From Azospirillum sp. RU38E (GTDB taxonomy: Bacteria; Pseudomonadota; Alphaproteobacteria; Azospirillales; Azospirillaceae), in contig NZ_FZOI01000002.1 of assembly GCF_900188385.1 (NCBI RefSeq), positions 124,001-188,000 of the forward strand: a stretch of DNA of 64,000 bases, written 5' to 3'. The translations under genes and the position numbers were made by a program. Below the pieces are notes generated by a model, which did no database searches, was not told where the DNA came from, and saw only the letters and a list, made by a program, of their open reading frames with translations. Positions 34,212-43,597 of this stretch are shown in pieces. Every line of letters starts with the position of its first letter. The first letter of the stretch is position 1.

Positions 34212-35600
34212 TTATTTCCAGGTCGCTTCTCCCCCCAGCGCCTTGTAGAGGACGACGGCGTTGACGATATTTTCGGCCTGCAGGGCGAGCAGAGCCTGTT
34301 GGGTCATCTGCAGCTGCCGCTGGGCCTCCAACAGTTCCAGCCGGCCTTCCAGCCCGGCCTTGTAACGGGCGTCGGCCATTGCCACGCCGCGTTTCACCTC
34401 GGCCACGGTGCGCTGCTGGGCATCAATCTGGGCGTCCAGCGTGGCGCTGCCCGCCAGCCCGTCGGCAACCTCCCGGAAGGCGGTCTGGATCGCCTTTTCA
34501 TATTGGGCGACGGCTTCGTTGCGCCGCACCTTTGCCACGTCCAATTCACCTTCCAGGCGGCCGCCATTGAAAATCGGCAGGGCCAGCCGGGGGGCGAAGC
34601 TCCAGGTATTGTTCGTGGGGCTGAAAAGGGACCCCAGCGCGGGGGAGGTGAAACCGACGGCGGCCGTCAAGGACAGGCGGGGGAAGAAGGCGGCCCGGGC
34701 GGCCGCAACATCGGCATTGCTGGCCTGCAACACCTGTTCGGCCTGCCGGATATCCGGCCGGTTCAGCAGCAGGTCAGAGGGAAGACCGGCCGGCAGCCGG
34801 GTCACCACCGGGTTCTGGTCCAGCGCCAGGGCGGGGGGCAGGTCCGCCGGCAGGTCGGCACCGACGATCAGGCGCAGCGCATTGTCGGCGCGCAGCACGG
34901 CCCGTTCACGCCCGCGCAGATCCGCTTCGGTGGCGGAGACCTGGGCCTGAGCGCGGATCACATCCACCTCGTTCCCGGTGCCGCTGCGCCAGCGTGCGCT
35001 GGCCAGTTCCGCCGATTGCCGCCAGTCAGCCAGGATGTTTTCCATCAGCGCCCGCTGTTCAACGGCCAGCCGCTGGGCAAAATAGCTCTCGGCCACAGCC
35101 CCGATCAGCGTGGCCCGCGCCGCGCGATAGCCTTCCTCGCTGGCCAGATAGCGGGCGGCGGCGGCCTCCGTCATGGCGCGGACGCGACCGAACAGATCAA
35201 TCTCGAACGCATTCAGATTAATGCTCAGATTGTTCTGCAGGATCATCTCCGGCTTGCCCTTGCGCTGCACCCTGGTGCGTTCCACGTTGGACGAGGTCTG
35301 GAGGTCGATATCGGGTTGGGTTGCGGCATTCTGGATGTTGTTCTGTGCCCGCGCCGTTTCAACATTCAGCAGGGCCAGCCGCAGGTCACGGTTATTCTCC
35401 AGGGCCAGATCAATGACCCGCAGCAGGCGCGGGTCGCGGAACATCTCCTCCCGTGTCAGCCGTCGGGCTTCGCCGGCCTCATCGGGTGTCAGCGCCGGGG
35501 TGAAGGCGGCGGGGATCGGCGGCTCCGGCTTTTCCAGCGGGGCCACGGTCTTGCAGGCGGAGACGGTCAGCATCAGGGCGACCAGGATGGGCAGGCGCAT
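34212..35600 (-). CDS. Outer membrane efflux lipoprotein, OprM/NodT type
   Basis: A 462-residue TolC-family channel. The lipobox LTVSAC sits about residue 16, so it is a lipoprotein. Two outer membrane efflux repeats follow: RLLRVIDLALENNRDLRLALLNVETARAQ and LLLNRPDIRQAEQVLQASNADVAAARAAFFPRLSLTAAVG are typical of NodT-type factors. It is the outer exit for the RND pump encoded upstream on the same strand. The start at MRLPILVALML is fixed by the lipoprotein signal; 58 upstream codons in frame run into the repeat element and are rejected. Copy B of the structured element lies between it and the pump gene. Confidence 0.92.
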   Translation of the reverse strand: MRLPILVALMLTVSACKTVAPLEKPEPPIPAAFTPALTPDEAGEARRLTREEMFRDPRLLRVIDLALENNRDLRLALLNVETARAQNNIQNAATQPDIDLQTSSNVERTRVQRKGKPEMILQNNLSINLNAFEIDLFGRVRAMTEAAAARYLASEEGYRAARATLIGAVAESYFAQRLAVEQRALMENILADWRQSAELASARWRSGTGNEVDVIRAQAQVSATEADLRGRERAVLRADNALRLIVGADLPADLPPALALDQNPVVTRLPAGLPSDLLLNRPDIRQAEQVLQASNADVAAARAAFFPRLSLTAAVGFTSPALGSLFSPTNNTWSFAPRLALPIFNGGRLEGELDVAKVRRNEAVAQYEKAIQTAFREVADGLAGSATLDAQIDAQQRTVAEVKRGVAMADARYKAGLEGRLELLEAQRQLQMTQQALLALQAENIVNAVVLYKALGGEATWK

Positions 35601-35691
35601 GGGATCGGTCCTTGGACCAGGGAACGGGGTCACCGGCCGTCCGGTGACCCTGGATCGGGTCTGCCGGGTGGCCGGTCTGAAGGGGCAGGTC

Positions 35692-35837
35692 ATACCAAGT
35701 TGCGATGAGCGGAACGCATCGCAACTTGGTACGGCGGCGACCGCCGCCGCGCGGCACGTGCCGCGTGAAGCCAAGCCAACGGATGTTGGCGCCGGCGATT
35801 GAGGGCCATGATCAGAACCGATCGGTTCTGATCATGG
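35692..35837. repeat. Five-hairpin structured element, copy B
   Basis: Hairpin 1 is CCAAGTTGCGATG (35695-35707) with its exact complement at 35717-35729. Hairpin 2 is CGGCGGC, loop GACC, GCCGCCG (35732-35749). Hairpin 3 is the palindrome CGCGGCACGTGCCGCG (35750-35765), followed by TGAAGCCAA. Hairpin 4 is GCCAAC, loop GGAT, GTTGGC (35775-35790). The linker GCCGGCGATTGAGGG follows (35791-35805). Hairpin 5 is CCATGATCAGAACC, GATC, and its exact complement (35806-35837), a 32-base palindrome. Order, loops (GAC[T/C], GGAT) and linkers match copy A at 15767-15922, while the stems differ and remain paired. It sits between the RND pump gene and the outer membrane gene; its right end is 10 bp from the pump stop. 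Confidence 0.8.
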
Positions 35838-35847
35838 TAACAGAGTA

Positions 35848-38800
35848 TCAGAGCAGGCGACGCAGCCGGGGCACCAGCCAGTCCTCCGCATCACGCACGT
35901 AATCGAACAGGACCGGGACGAAGATCAGGCTGAGCGCGGTGGAGGAGATCAGCCCCCCGATCACCGCAATCGCCATGGGCTCACGAAACGCCGTGTCCAG
36001 GCCGATACCCAGCGCGATGGGCAGCATCCCGGCCAGCATGGCCAACGAGGTCATGATGATCGGCCGGGCCCGGACAGTGCAGGATTCGACAATGGCCTGC
36101 CGACGGTCGACCCCGTTGCGGATACGCTCCACCATATAATCCACCAGCAGGATGGAGTTCTTGTCGGCAATACCCATCAACATCAGGATGCCGATGGCGG
36201 CTGACATGTTGAGATCGGTGTTGGTCAGCAACAGGGCCAGGAAAGCACCCCCGATGGAAAGCGGCAGCGCCGCCATCCGGGTCAGCGGCTGGATCCAGTC
36301 CTTGTAGAGCAGAACCTGGATGACATAGACCAGCATCAACCCGGCGGCGATGGCTTCCAGGAAACGGTTGAACAGGTCGGTCATCTCCTCCCCATCGCCG
36401 CCATTGCGGACATCGACGCTGCGGGGAAGGTTCTCCATGGCCGGCAGATCATGGATCATTTCCAGCGCATCCCCCAGCGACAGCCCATCCACATTGGCTT
36501 CCACCGCGATCTTACGGCGCCGGTCATAGCGTTCGATGCTGGCGGGCCCCGCCCCGAACCGGATGCTGGCGACCGCGGAAAGCGGCACCGACCCGCCACC
36601 GGCTGTGGGAACCCGCAGCTCGCGCACCGTCTCCAGCGTCGTTTCCGGTGCGGCTGCCAGCCGGACGCGGACAACCAGCTGGCGGCCGTCATGGTTGAAC
36701 TTGGCCAGGTTGGCGTCGGTATCGCCGATAGTGGCGATATTCACGGCATCGCTGAGTGCCTGAACGCTGATGCCCAGTTGAGCCGCCTTGGCGAAATCGG
36801 GCGTGATGACGATTTCCGGCTGTGACACCGGGGCGGTGCTGCCAACCGAATTGATGCCGTCAATCCCGCGCATTCCGCGTTCAACGGCCTTGGCCGTCCG
36901 CTCCAGGGCCTGCGTATCCTCGCTGGTCAGGATGATGCTGATATCCTTGCCACCGGAGGAATTGGAGAAGCGGGCGCGGACATCCGGCACCACCGACAGG
37001 GCCGGCAGGACGAGCGCTTCAAATTCACGCTGGCTGACATCGCGTTCCTTGGGTGGGGACAGTTTGATCTGCAGGTTGGCAACATTCACCCCCTGCTCCC
37101 CGCCGGCATTGGTCAGCACATACAGCGTTTCCGGCCGTTCGCGCAGGATGTCGGCCATACGCTGCGCGGTGGCATCGGTCTGGGCCAGGGTGGAACCGCG
37201 CGGCAGTTCGATGGTCAGCGTTGACTGGGAATAATCCTCATAGGGCAGATAGCCGGTGGACAGCAGCGGGATCATGCCGAAGGACAGGGCGACGCTGGCC
37301 GCCGCGATCAGCAAGGTCACCGCGCGATGGTCCAGCGTCCATTCCACCAGCCGGCGATAGCGTGCCCCCCAGCGCCCTTCGGCCGGGCCCTGATGGGTGG
37401 CGGGTGCGCGCAGCAGATAGGCTGCCAGCATCGGCGTCAGCAGCCGGGCCACCACCAGGGAGAAGAAGGCCGCGACGGCCACCGTCACCCCGAACTGCAC
37501 GAAGAACTGACCGACCACGCCGCCCATGAAACTGACCGGCATGAAGACAGCGCAGATCACCGCCGTGGTTGCCACCACGGCCAGCCCGATCTCATCGGCG
37601 GCGATGATGGCGGCATCATAGGGCTTCTTGGTCGGATCATCCGCCATGTGGCGATGGATATTCTCAATCTCCACAATCGCATCATCCACCAGCACGCCGG
37701 TAACCAGGGAGATCGCCATCAGGCTGACAAGGTTCAGCGAATAGCCCAGGAAATAAAGCGCCAGGAAGGTGGGGATGATGGAGAGCGGAATGGTGATGGC
37801 CGCCAGCGCCGTCGACCGCCCGTCGCGCAGGAACAAAAAGACGGTCAGGATCGTCAGCACCGCCCCTTCGAAGAAGGTGTAGAGGGTGGAACTGAAGCTG
37901 GTCTGGGTGAAATCAACCAGGGAAAACAGCTCGGTGAAGGTCACGGCCTTGTTGTTGGCTGCAATATCGGCCAGCGCTTCCCGCACGGCGGCACCCACGG
38001 TCAGCTCGCTCGCCCCCTTGGCGCGGAACACCGCAAAGGTGACGGCCGGCTTGCCGTTCAGGGTGGTGATGGACCGGGGCTCGGCCCCGCCATCGGTCAC
38101 CGTGGCGATCTCACCCAGGCGCACCCCCCGGCCATTGCCCAGATTGATCCAGGTCTGGCGCAGCGCCTTGACGGACTGGACCCCGCCCAGGGTACGCAGG
38201 CTGTATTCCGTGCCTTCCTGCACCAGCCGCCCGCCCGGCAGATCGATATTGGTCTGGGCCAACTGGCGGCTGATATCGGCGGCGGATACGCCGAAGGCGG
38301 CCAGCCGGGCCGGGTCCAGCGTCACCGTCACCTCATGGTTGATGCCGCCATTGCGCTGCACCTTGGCCACGCCGGGAACAGCCAGCAATCGGCGATTGAC
38401 CGTGTCATCCACGAACCAGGACAGTTCCTCCGGCCGCATGGTCGGTGCTTCGACACCGAAGGAGAAGATGGCCCCGCCATCCGCCTCTTCCCGTCGCACC
38501 TGCGGTTCCAGGATGGAGCGTGGCAGCTGGTCACGGATGCTGGCCAAGGCGTCGCGCGAATCATTGGTGGCCCGGTCGTAATCCGTGCCCAGATGGAATT
38601 CGACATTGGTGATGGAGGACCCCTCGGCGATGGTGGAGGTGATGTGCTTCACCCCCGACAGCCCCGCCAGCGCGCCTTCGACGCGTCGGGTGATCTGGAT
38701 TTCGATTTCGCTGGGAGAGGCTCCCGGCTGGTTGATGATGACGCTGACGACCGGCACCACGGCATTGGGCATATTGGTTACGGGAAGCTGCCGGAACGCG

Positions 38801-38886
38801 ATCAGACCGGCGACTGTCAGCACAAGAAACAGGACGATGGGCGGAATCGGATTTCGGATGGCCCAGGTGGAAATTGGCATGGACAT
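35848..38886 (-). CDS. RND efflux pump inner-membrane transporter, HAE1 type
   Basis: A 1012-residue proton-driven pump with twelve helices and two large periplasmic loops. Family blocks: WAIRNPIPPIVLFLVLTVAGLIAFRQLPV, ITSTIAEGSSITNVEFHLGTD, the TM4 segment LVDDAIVEIENIHRHMADD, and the second-half GIADKNSILLVDYMVERIRNG. It expels hydrophobic compounds or drugs with the periplasmic adaptor encoded 3 bp upstream and the outer membrane channel encoded downstream. Substrate range cannot be inferred. The divergent two-component genes at 40059-41875 are its likely regulators. Confidence 0.95.
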   Translation of the reverse strand: MSMPISTWAIRNPIPPIVLFLVLTVAGLIAFRQLPVTNMPNAVVPVVSVIINQPGASPSEIEIQITRRVEGALAGLSGVKHITSTIAEGSSITNVEFHLGTDYDRATNDSRDALASIRDQLPRSILEPQVRREEADGGAIFSFGVEAPTMRPEELSWFVDDTVNRRLLAVPGVAKVQRNGGINHEVTVTLDPARLAAFGVSAADISRQLAQTNIDLPGGRLVQEGTEYSLRTLGGVQSVKALRQTWINLGNGRGVRLGEIATVTDGGAEPRSITTLNGKPAVTFAVFRAKGASELTVGAAVREALADIAANNKAVTFTELFSLVDFTQTSFSSTLYTFFEGAVLTILTVFLFLRDGRSTALAAITIPLSIIPTFLALYFLGYSLNLVSLMAISLVTGVLVDDAIVEIENIHRHMADDPTKKPYDAAIIAADEIGLAVVATTAVICAVFMPVSFMGGVVGQFFVQFGVTVAVAAFFSLVVARLLTPMLAAYLLRAPATHQGPAEGRWGARYRRLVEWTLDHRAVTLLIAAASVALSFGMIPLLSTGYLPYEDYSQSTLTIELPRGSTLAQTDATAQRMADILRERPETLYVLTNAGGEQGVNVANLQIKLSPPKERDVSQREFEALVLPALSVVPDVRARFSNSSGGKDISIILTSEDTQALERTAKAVERGMRGIDGINSVGSTAPVSQPEIVITPDFAKAAQLGISVQALSDAVNIATIGDTDANLAKFNHDGRQLVVRVRLAAAPETTLETVRELRVPTAGGGSVPLSAVASIRFGAGPASIERYDRRRKIAVEANVDGLSLGDALEMIHDLPAMENLPRSVDVRNGGDGEEMTDLFNRFLEAIAAGLMLVYVIQVLLYKDWIQPLTRMAALPLSIGGAFLALLLTNTDLNMSAAIGILMLMGIADKNSILLVDYMVERIRNGVDRRQAIVESCTVRARPIIMTSLAMLAGMLPIALGIGLDTAFREPMAIAVIGGLISSTALSLIFVPVLFDYVRDAEDWLVPRLRRLL

Positions 38887-38889
38887 GGC

Positions 38890-39936
38890 TCAGCGTGCCT
38901 CCACCGTCTTCACGAAATCACCCGCGCGGATCAGCGTTCCCGCGCGTTGCACCACCCGCAGATCGGGCGTGACCCCTTCGACCAGGGCCATACCATCCCG
39001 TTGCAGCAGGGGCGTGACGGGATGGCGGACGACATGGTTGCTGGCATCCACCTCCCAGACAAAGGCACCCTCGCCATCGCGCTGAATGGCCGTGGCCGGT
39101 AAGGCCAGGGCCGTCACCGGGTTCAGTTCAATATCGCCATGGACGAATCCGCCCACCATCAGCCCCTGGGCGCTGGGGACGGTCACACGTACAGCGGCGG
39201 CACGGTCGGATGCATCAATGCGCGGCGATACCAGCCGCACGGACCCCAGCAGGGAACCCTGCACGCCAGGGACCGTCAGATGCACATTGCTGGCCGGCTT
39301 CACACGGTTGGCCTGGCCTTCGGGCACGCGCAGTTCGGCTTCGATTTCACCATCGCGTGCAATACGAAACAGCGGATCGGTCGCGTTGGCGATCCCCCCC
39401 ACCAGGGCCCGGCGTTCGAACACCACCCCACCGGTGGGCGCGTGCACGGTGGCGCGCCGGATGGCCAGTTTGGCCTCCTCCACCTTGGCCTTCATCGTGG
39501 CCAGGGCGCTGCGCTTTTCCATGATCAGGCTTTCGCTGACAGCGCCGGTATCCTTGATGGAGAGGGTCCGCGTCGCCTCATCGCGGGCCTTGGCGTAATC
39601 CGCCTCCATCTGCGCCAGTTGCAGGCGCAGGCCTTCAGTATCCAGCACGGCCAGCGGATCGCCCTTCTTGACGTGATCGCCCACCTCGGCCGACACATCC
39701 AGAATGCGGACATTGGTAAGCTCGGCCATCACCGTGGTCTCTTCCCGCGGCACCAATGTGCCGGCAACGCCGGTATGGTCGATGATTGTCTGTGTATGGG
39801 GACTGGTCACCGTGACGCTCAGAATCTCCTTATTGGCGACTTCGGCATGGGTTTTCGTCCCCTTGTGCAGGACCAAGAAACCCAGAGAGGCTGCCCCGCC
39901 CAACAACAGAGCGGTTATTGCCAATTTACGGTACAT
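38890..39936 (-). CDS. RND efflux periplasmic adaptor (membrane fusion protein)
   Basis: A 348-residue HlyD/MexA-type adaptor. It has an N-terminal membrane anchor (LAITALLLGGAASLGFLVL), a lipoyl half-motif VPREETTVMAELTNVRILDVSAEVGDHVKKGDPLAVLD, a coiled-coil hairpin (about residues 95-145), the returning lipoyl half RATVHAPTGGVVFERRALVGG, and a beta-barrel and membrane-proximal domain. It links the pump to the outer channel. It is first in the operon, with the pump gene 3 bp downstream. Confidence 0.93.
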   Translation of the reverse strand: MYRKLAITALLLGGAASLGFLVLHKGTKTHAEVANKEILSVTVTSPHTQTIIDHTGVAGTLVPREETTVMAELTNVRILDVSAEVGDHVKKGDPLAVLDTEGLRLQLAQMEADYAKARDEATRTLSIKDTGAVSESLIMEKRSALATMKAKVEEAKLAIRRATVHAPTGGVVFERRALVGGIANATDPLFRIARDGEIEAELRVPEGQANRVKPASNVHLTVPGVQGSLLGSVRLVSPRIDASDRAAAVRVTVPSAQGLMVGGFVHGDIELNPVTALALPATAIQRDGEGAFVWEVDASNHVVRHPVTPLLQRDGMALVEGVTPDLRVVQRAGTLIRAGDFVKTVEAR

Positions 39937-40058
39937 ATTCTCTGTTTGCCTCGCGATTGATGCGATGACGGCCGACTGGCGCTCGCCGGGAAAGTCTGAG
40001 AGGAGCGTTGTGTTTTAATCGAGGGTGTGTGGAGAAATGATGGAGATGGCGAAAAAGC

Positions 40059-40811
40059 ATGATGATGCTGGATGCGCATGACGAAGCGGCGACACCCGGC
40101 CGGGGGCGGCCGGGCGAGGCGCTGATCCTTGTCACCGAAGATGAACCGGAGATTGCCGATATCCTGACCGCCTATCTGGAACGGGCAGGGCTGCGGGTGG
40201 TCCGCGCCGAGGATGGCCGGCGGGCCCTGGACCTGCATCTGACCCTGCGCCCCGATCTGGTGTTGCTGGATGTGCAGTTGCCGCGGCTGGATGGCTGGCA
40301 GGTGCTGGCCGAAATCCGCCATCGCGGCAATACCCCCGTCATCATGCTGACCGCGCTCGACCAGGATATCGACAAGCTGATGGGCTTGCGCATCGGGGCG
40401 GATGATTATGTTGTCAAGCCGTTTAACCCGGCGGAGGTGGTGGCACGCGTCCAGGCCGTGCTGCGGCGCTGTAGCGGGGAGGGTGGCGGCCGTTCCCAGC
40501 GCGTCCTGCGCTTCGGCCCCCTGCGCATCGACCTGGAAGGTCATCAAGCGCTGATCGAAACAGCCGATGGCGACAGCCTGCCCCTGGATCTGACCCTGAC
40601 CGAATATCGGCTGCTGGTGCATCTGGCCCGGATGCCGAAGCGGGTCTTTACCCGCATGGAACTGCTGGAGGCCTGCCTGCCGGAAGGCGAGGCGCTGGAA
40701 CGGACGGTGGACAGCCATCTGAGTAAGCTGCGCAAAAAGCTGGAGGCACAAGGTATTGCGGGCGTGCCGACAAATGTCCGGGGCGTCGGTTACCGACTGG
40801 GTGATGTATGA
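40059..40811 (+). CDS. OmpR-family response regulator of the efflux operon
   Basis: A 250-residue regulator: receiver with Asp71 (LVLLDVQLPRLDG), MLTALDQD and YVVKPFNPAEV, then a winged helix (LDLTLTEYRLLVHLARMPKRVFTRMELLEACLPE, RTVDSHLSKLRKKLE, VRGVGYRLGDV). The layout resembles BaeR/AdeR/SmeR-type efflux regulators. It is divergent from the RND operon with 122 bp between starts, and overlaps its kinase gene by ATGA. Three consecutive ATG codons make the exact start uncertain. Confidence 0.92.
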   Translation: MMMLDAHDEAATPGRGRPGEALILVTEDEPEIADILTAYLERAGLRVVRAEDGRRALDLHLTLRPDLVLLDVQLPRLDGWQVLAEIRHRGNTPVIMLTALDQDIDKLMGLRIGADDYVVKPFNPAEVVARVQAVLRRCSGEGGGRSQRVLRFGPLRIDLEGHQALIETADGDSLPLDLTLTEYRLLVHLARMPKRVFTRMELLEACLPEGEALERTVDSHLSKLRKKLEAQGIAGVPTNVRGVGYRLGDV

Positions 40812-41875
40812 CGCCAAGGATCGCGCCTCCAAAGGGCTCTGGCTTGCGACGTCAAATCATCCTGTCGATGGCAGCCGTCGCAACCAGTGTGGTACTGCTT
40901 GTTATCCTGGGTTCTTATGCTTTTTATGCATATTTTTATACATATTTTCCTTCCAGTATTTCCGATGACATTGTTCCCAACCCGGTAGAGATCATCTGGA
41001 TGGCCAGCACCCTGCTGGCCGCGCTGATCTTGGCGACGGGCGTTGCGGTGAAACTGGCCCGGCGCATCCTGGCACCATTGAATTCCGTGGCGGCCAGCCT
41101 GCGCCGGGTGGCAGAGGGCGATCTTTCCGCCCGCGCCAGCATGGAGGGCAGCCCGATGGGGGAAGCCACGCGGCTGGTGCTGGACTTCAATAATCTGGCC
41201 GAACAGATGGAAAGCATGGCGAAGGACCGGGCTTTCTGGAACGCCGCCATCGCGCATGAGCTGCGCACGCCGGTGACGGTGCTGCGCGGCCGGCTGCAGG
41301 GCATGACCGAAGGGGTTTTCCAGCCCACACCCGCCCTGCTGGCGGGCTTGTTGAGCCAGGTGGAAGGGTTGGCCCGGCTGGTGGAGGATCTGCGCGTGCT
41401 GGGGCTGGGGGAGAGCGGACGGCTGGATATCCAGCTGGAACAATGCGATCTGGCCGCCAGCCTGCGCGATGCAGTGGGAACGCTGGAGCCCAATCTCCGC
41501 AGCGTCGGGCTGGTGCCGGTGCTGGAAATGGCGGCGGATGAGGTGGTGTGCGACCCTGTGCGCATCCGTCAGGCCCTGATGGCCCTGCTGGACAATGCCA
41601 TCAATCATGCCGAATCCGGACCGCTGCATATCCGGTCCTTCCGCCGCCATGGTCTCTACCATTTGCAGGTGGAGGATGCGGGGCCGGGCATTCCGGCGGC
41701 GTTCCGGGAAAGCGTGTTTGATGCTTTTCACCGGGGCCAGAAATCCCGGTCCGGGCAGGGCAGCGGGCTGGGGCTGGCCGTGGTGCGCGCCATTGCCCGC
41801 GCCCATGGTGGCGATGTGCGCTGCCTGCCATCCGGCCAGGGCGGCACGATCTTTGACCTTACCTTGCCGGGGTGA
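40808..41875 (+). CDS. Sensor histidine kinase paired with the efflux regulator
   Basis: A 355-residue kinase: helix 1 at about residues 15-40, a very short periplasmic loop (FPSSISDDIVPNP), helix 2 at about 58-80, HAMP, phospho-acceptor in IAHELRTPVTVLRGRL, then N-box LLDNAINHAESG, DAGPGIP and GSGLGLAVVRAIARAHGG. The tiny sensor loop suggests it responds to membrane or envelope disturbance rather than a bound ligand, as for BaeS/AdeS-type kinases. It ends 18 bp from the convergent phosphonate permease gene. Confidence 0.92.
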   Translation: MTPRIAPPKGSGLRRQIILSMAAVATSVVLLVILGSYAFYAYFYTYFPSSISDDIVPNPVEIIWMASTLLAALILATGVAVKLARRILAPLNSVAASLRRVAEGDLSARASMEGSPMGEATRLVLDFNNLAEQMESMAKDRAFWNAAIAHELRTPVTVLRGRLQGMTEGVFQPTPALLAGLLSQVEGLARLVEDLRVLGLGESGRLDIQLEQCDLAASLRDAVGTLEPNLRSVGLVPVLEMAADEVVCDPVRIRQALMALLDNAINHAESGPLHIRSFRRHGLYHLQVEDAGPGIPAAFRESVFDAFHRGQKSRSGQGSGLGLAVVRAIARAHGGDVRCLPSGQGGTIFDLTLPG

Positions 41876-41893
41876 CCGTCCGCGCCGCCCGTT

Positions 41894-43597
41894 TCAACCG
41901 TCCTTCCGTGTCTGCCAACGCGCTGTTCGCCGCCGAAGCCCGGCTGTCGCCAGGGCCCAGCCGATGCGGGCCACGGCGCCGGTGGCGAAGATCAGCATTG
42001 CCATGGCGGCGGCCGGGGCGGTATCGCCGGCATCATCCATGGCCAGCACCGCCAAGGCTGCCAGACTTGTGTCGGGATCATAGAGAAAGACAACGGCTGA
42101 TACCGTCGTCAGGGCGCTGAGGAAAAGGTAGGAGGCCATGTCCAGCACCACCGGCAGCGTCAGCGGCAGGGTGACACGGCGCAGTGTCACGGCGGGCGAT
42201 ACTTTCAGCGCCCGGCCGGCTTCCTCCAGCTCCGGGTCCAGCCGGCGTAGGGCGGTCATCGCGGACAGGTGTGGCACGCTGTAATAATGGGCGATGGTGC
42301 AGATCACCAGCAGTGCCAGCGTGCCCTGCAGCATCCGCAGTGGATTGTCCGGATCGGCCAGGAAAAACACATAGCCCAGCCCCAGCACCAGCCCCGGCAC
42401 GGCCAGGGGCAGCAGCGCCAGCGCATGGATGCCCTGGCGCATCGCCGCCGCCGCCCGGCCCTTCACCACCAGCCAGGCACCGGGGAAAATCACCAACGTG
42501 CCGCACAGGGCGGTGAAAGCCGCCAGTTTCACGGAATTGCCATAGGCTTCCCAGCCGCTGCTGTCCGCCATGTCGAACTGATAATGCCACAGGTCCAAGG
42601 TCAGGTCATAAGGCCACAGCCTGACCAGGGAGGCGAACAGGGCCGTTACCGGGATCAGCAGCAGGCAGCCGGCCACGGCAGCGCAGAAGATCAGGAAAAC
42701 GGTATCGACCGCGCGGTTGCGTTCTGCCACCAGCGCCACCGCCTTACCCCCCAAGGCGGCGCCTGGCCGCGCCGCCATTGCCCGGTCGATCAGGAAGGCC
42801 AGCAGGGCCGGCAGCAGCAGCAGCAGGGCCACCACGGCCCCGCGCTGGAAATTCTGCTGGCCGATCACCTGCCGGTAAATGTCGGTGGAGAGCAGGGGCA
42901 TTTGCCCGCCAATCACCTTGGGCACGCCGAAATCGGTGATGACCATGGCAAAGACGGCGACGAAGGCAGAGATCAGACCTGGGCGTACCGATGGCAGGGT
43001 AATGGTGGCAAAGCGCCGCCATGGCCCCGCCTTTAAGGCGCGCGCCGCCTCATACAGCCGCGCGTCAGCCAGCGACAGCGCAGCGGTGAGGATCAGCAGG
43101 GCATGGGGAAAGGTCCAGAACACCTCCCCCAGCACGATCCCGATGGGGCCATAGATGCTGTGCCCGCCCAGCGCCCCCTTCAGTATGCCCTGATTACCGA
43201 ACAGATAGATCAGGGCGATGCCGGGCAGCAGCGACGGCGCCAGCAAGGGCAATTGCGCGATCAGTGCGAACAGGCCGCGCCCCGGCATCCGGGTCCGCGT
43301 CAGCCCATAGGCATAAAGAAAGGCCAGGGTGACAGTGATGCCGGCGCTGACCAGCGACAGGATCAGGCTGTTGCCCAGGGCGGCCAGCAGCGACGGGTTG
43401 GCCAGATAGTCGCGCAGATTGGCCAGCCCGACAAAATGCCCCGCCCGATCATGCAGCGCCTGCGACAGCAGGGCGGCCAGCGGCAAGGCCAGGGCCAGCA
43501 GCAGGAACAGCAGGCTGGGGGTGATGGCCAGCAGTGAAATGGTCGCCCGCGTCAGCCCGGCAAGGCGGGGCCGGTATAGGGCTTGGGGCATGGTCAC
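41894..43597 (-). CDS. ABC permease, 2-aminoethylphosphonate type (fused double permease)
   Basis: A 567-residue inner membrane protein made of two permease halves with about twelve helices, each with an EAA loop (LYEAARALKAGPWRRFATITLPSVRPGL and ELEEAGRALKVSPAVTLRRVTLPLTLPVV). The FbpB-like double architecture together with its binding protein and ATPase matches the PhnS2/T2/U2-type importer for 2-aminoethylphosphonate. It starts with a GTG that overlaps the ATPase stop; an ATG two codons in is the alternative. Phosphonate specificity rests on the binding protein and on the LysR gene nearby. Confidence 0.88.
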   Translation of the reverse strand: MTMPQALYRPRLAGLTRATISLLAITPSLLFLLLALALPLAALLSQALHDRAGHFVGLANLRDYLANPSLLAALGNSLILSLVSAGITVTLAFLYAYGLTRTRMPGRGLFALIAQLPLLAPSLLPGIALIYLFGNQGILKGALGGHSIYGPIGIVLGEVFWTFPHALLILTAALSLADARLYEAARALKAGPWRRFATITLPSVRPGLISAFVAVFAMVITDFGVPKVIGGQMPLLSTDIYRQVIGQQNFQRGAVVALLLLLPALLAFLIDRAMAARPGAALGGKAVALVAERNRAVDTVFLIFCAAVAGCLLLIPVTALFASLVRLWPYDLTLDLWHYQFDMADSSGWEAYGNSVKLAAFTALCGTLVIFPGAWLVVKGRAAAAMRQGIHALALLPLAVPGLVLGLGYVFFLADPDNPLRMLQGTLALLVICTIAHYYSVPHLSAMTALRRLDPELEEAGRALKVSPAVTLRRVTLPLTLPVVLDMASYLFLSALTTVSAVVFLYDPDTSLAALAVLAMDDAGDTAPAAAMAMLIFATGAVARIGWALATAGLRRRTARWQTRKDG

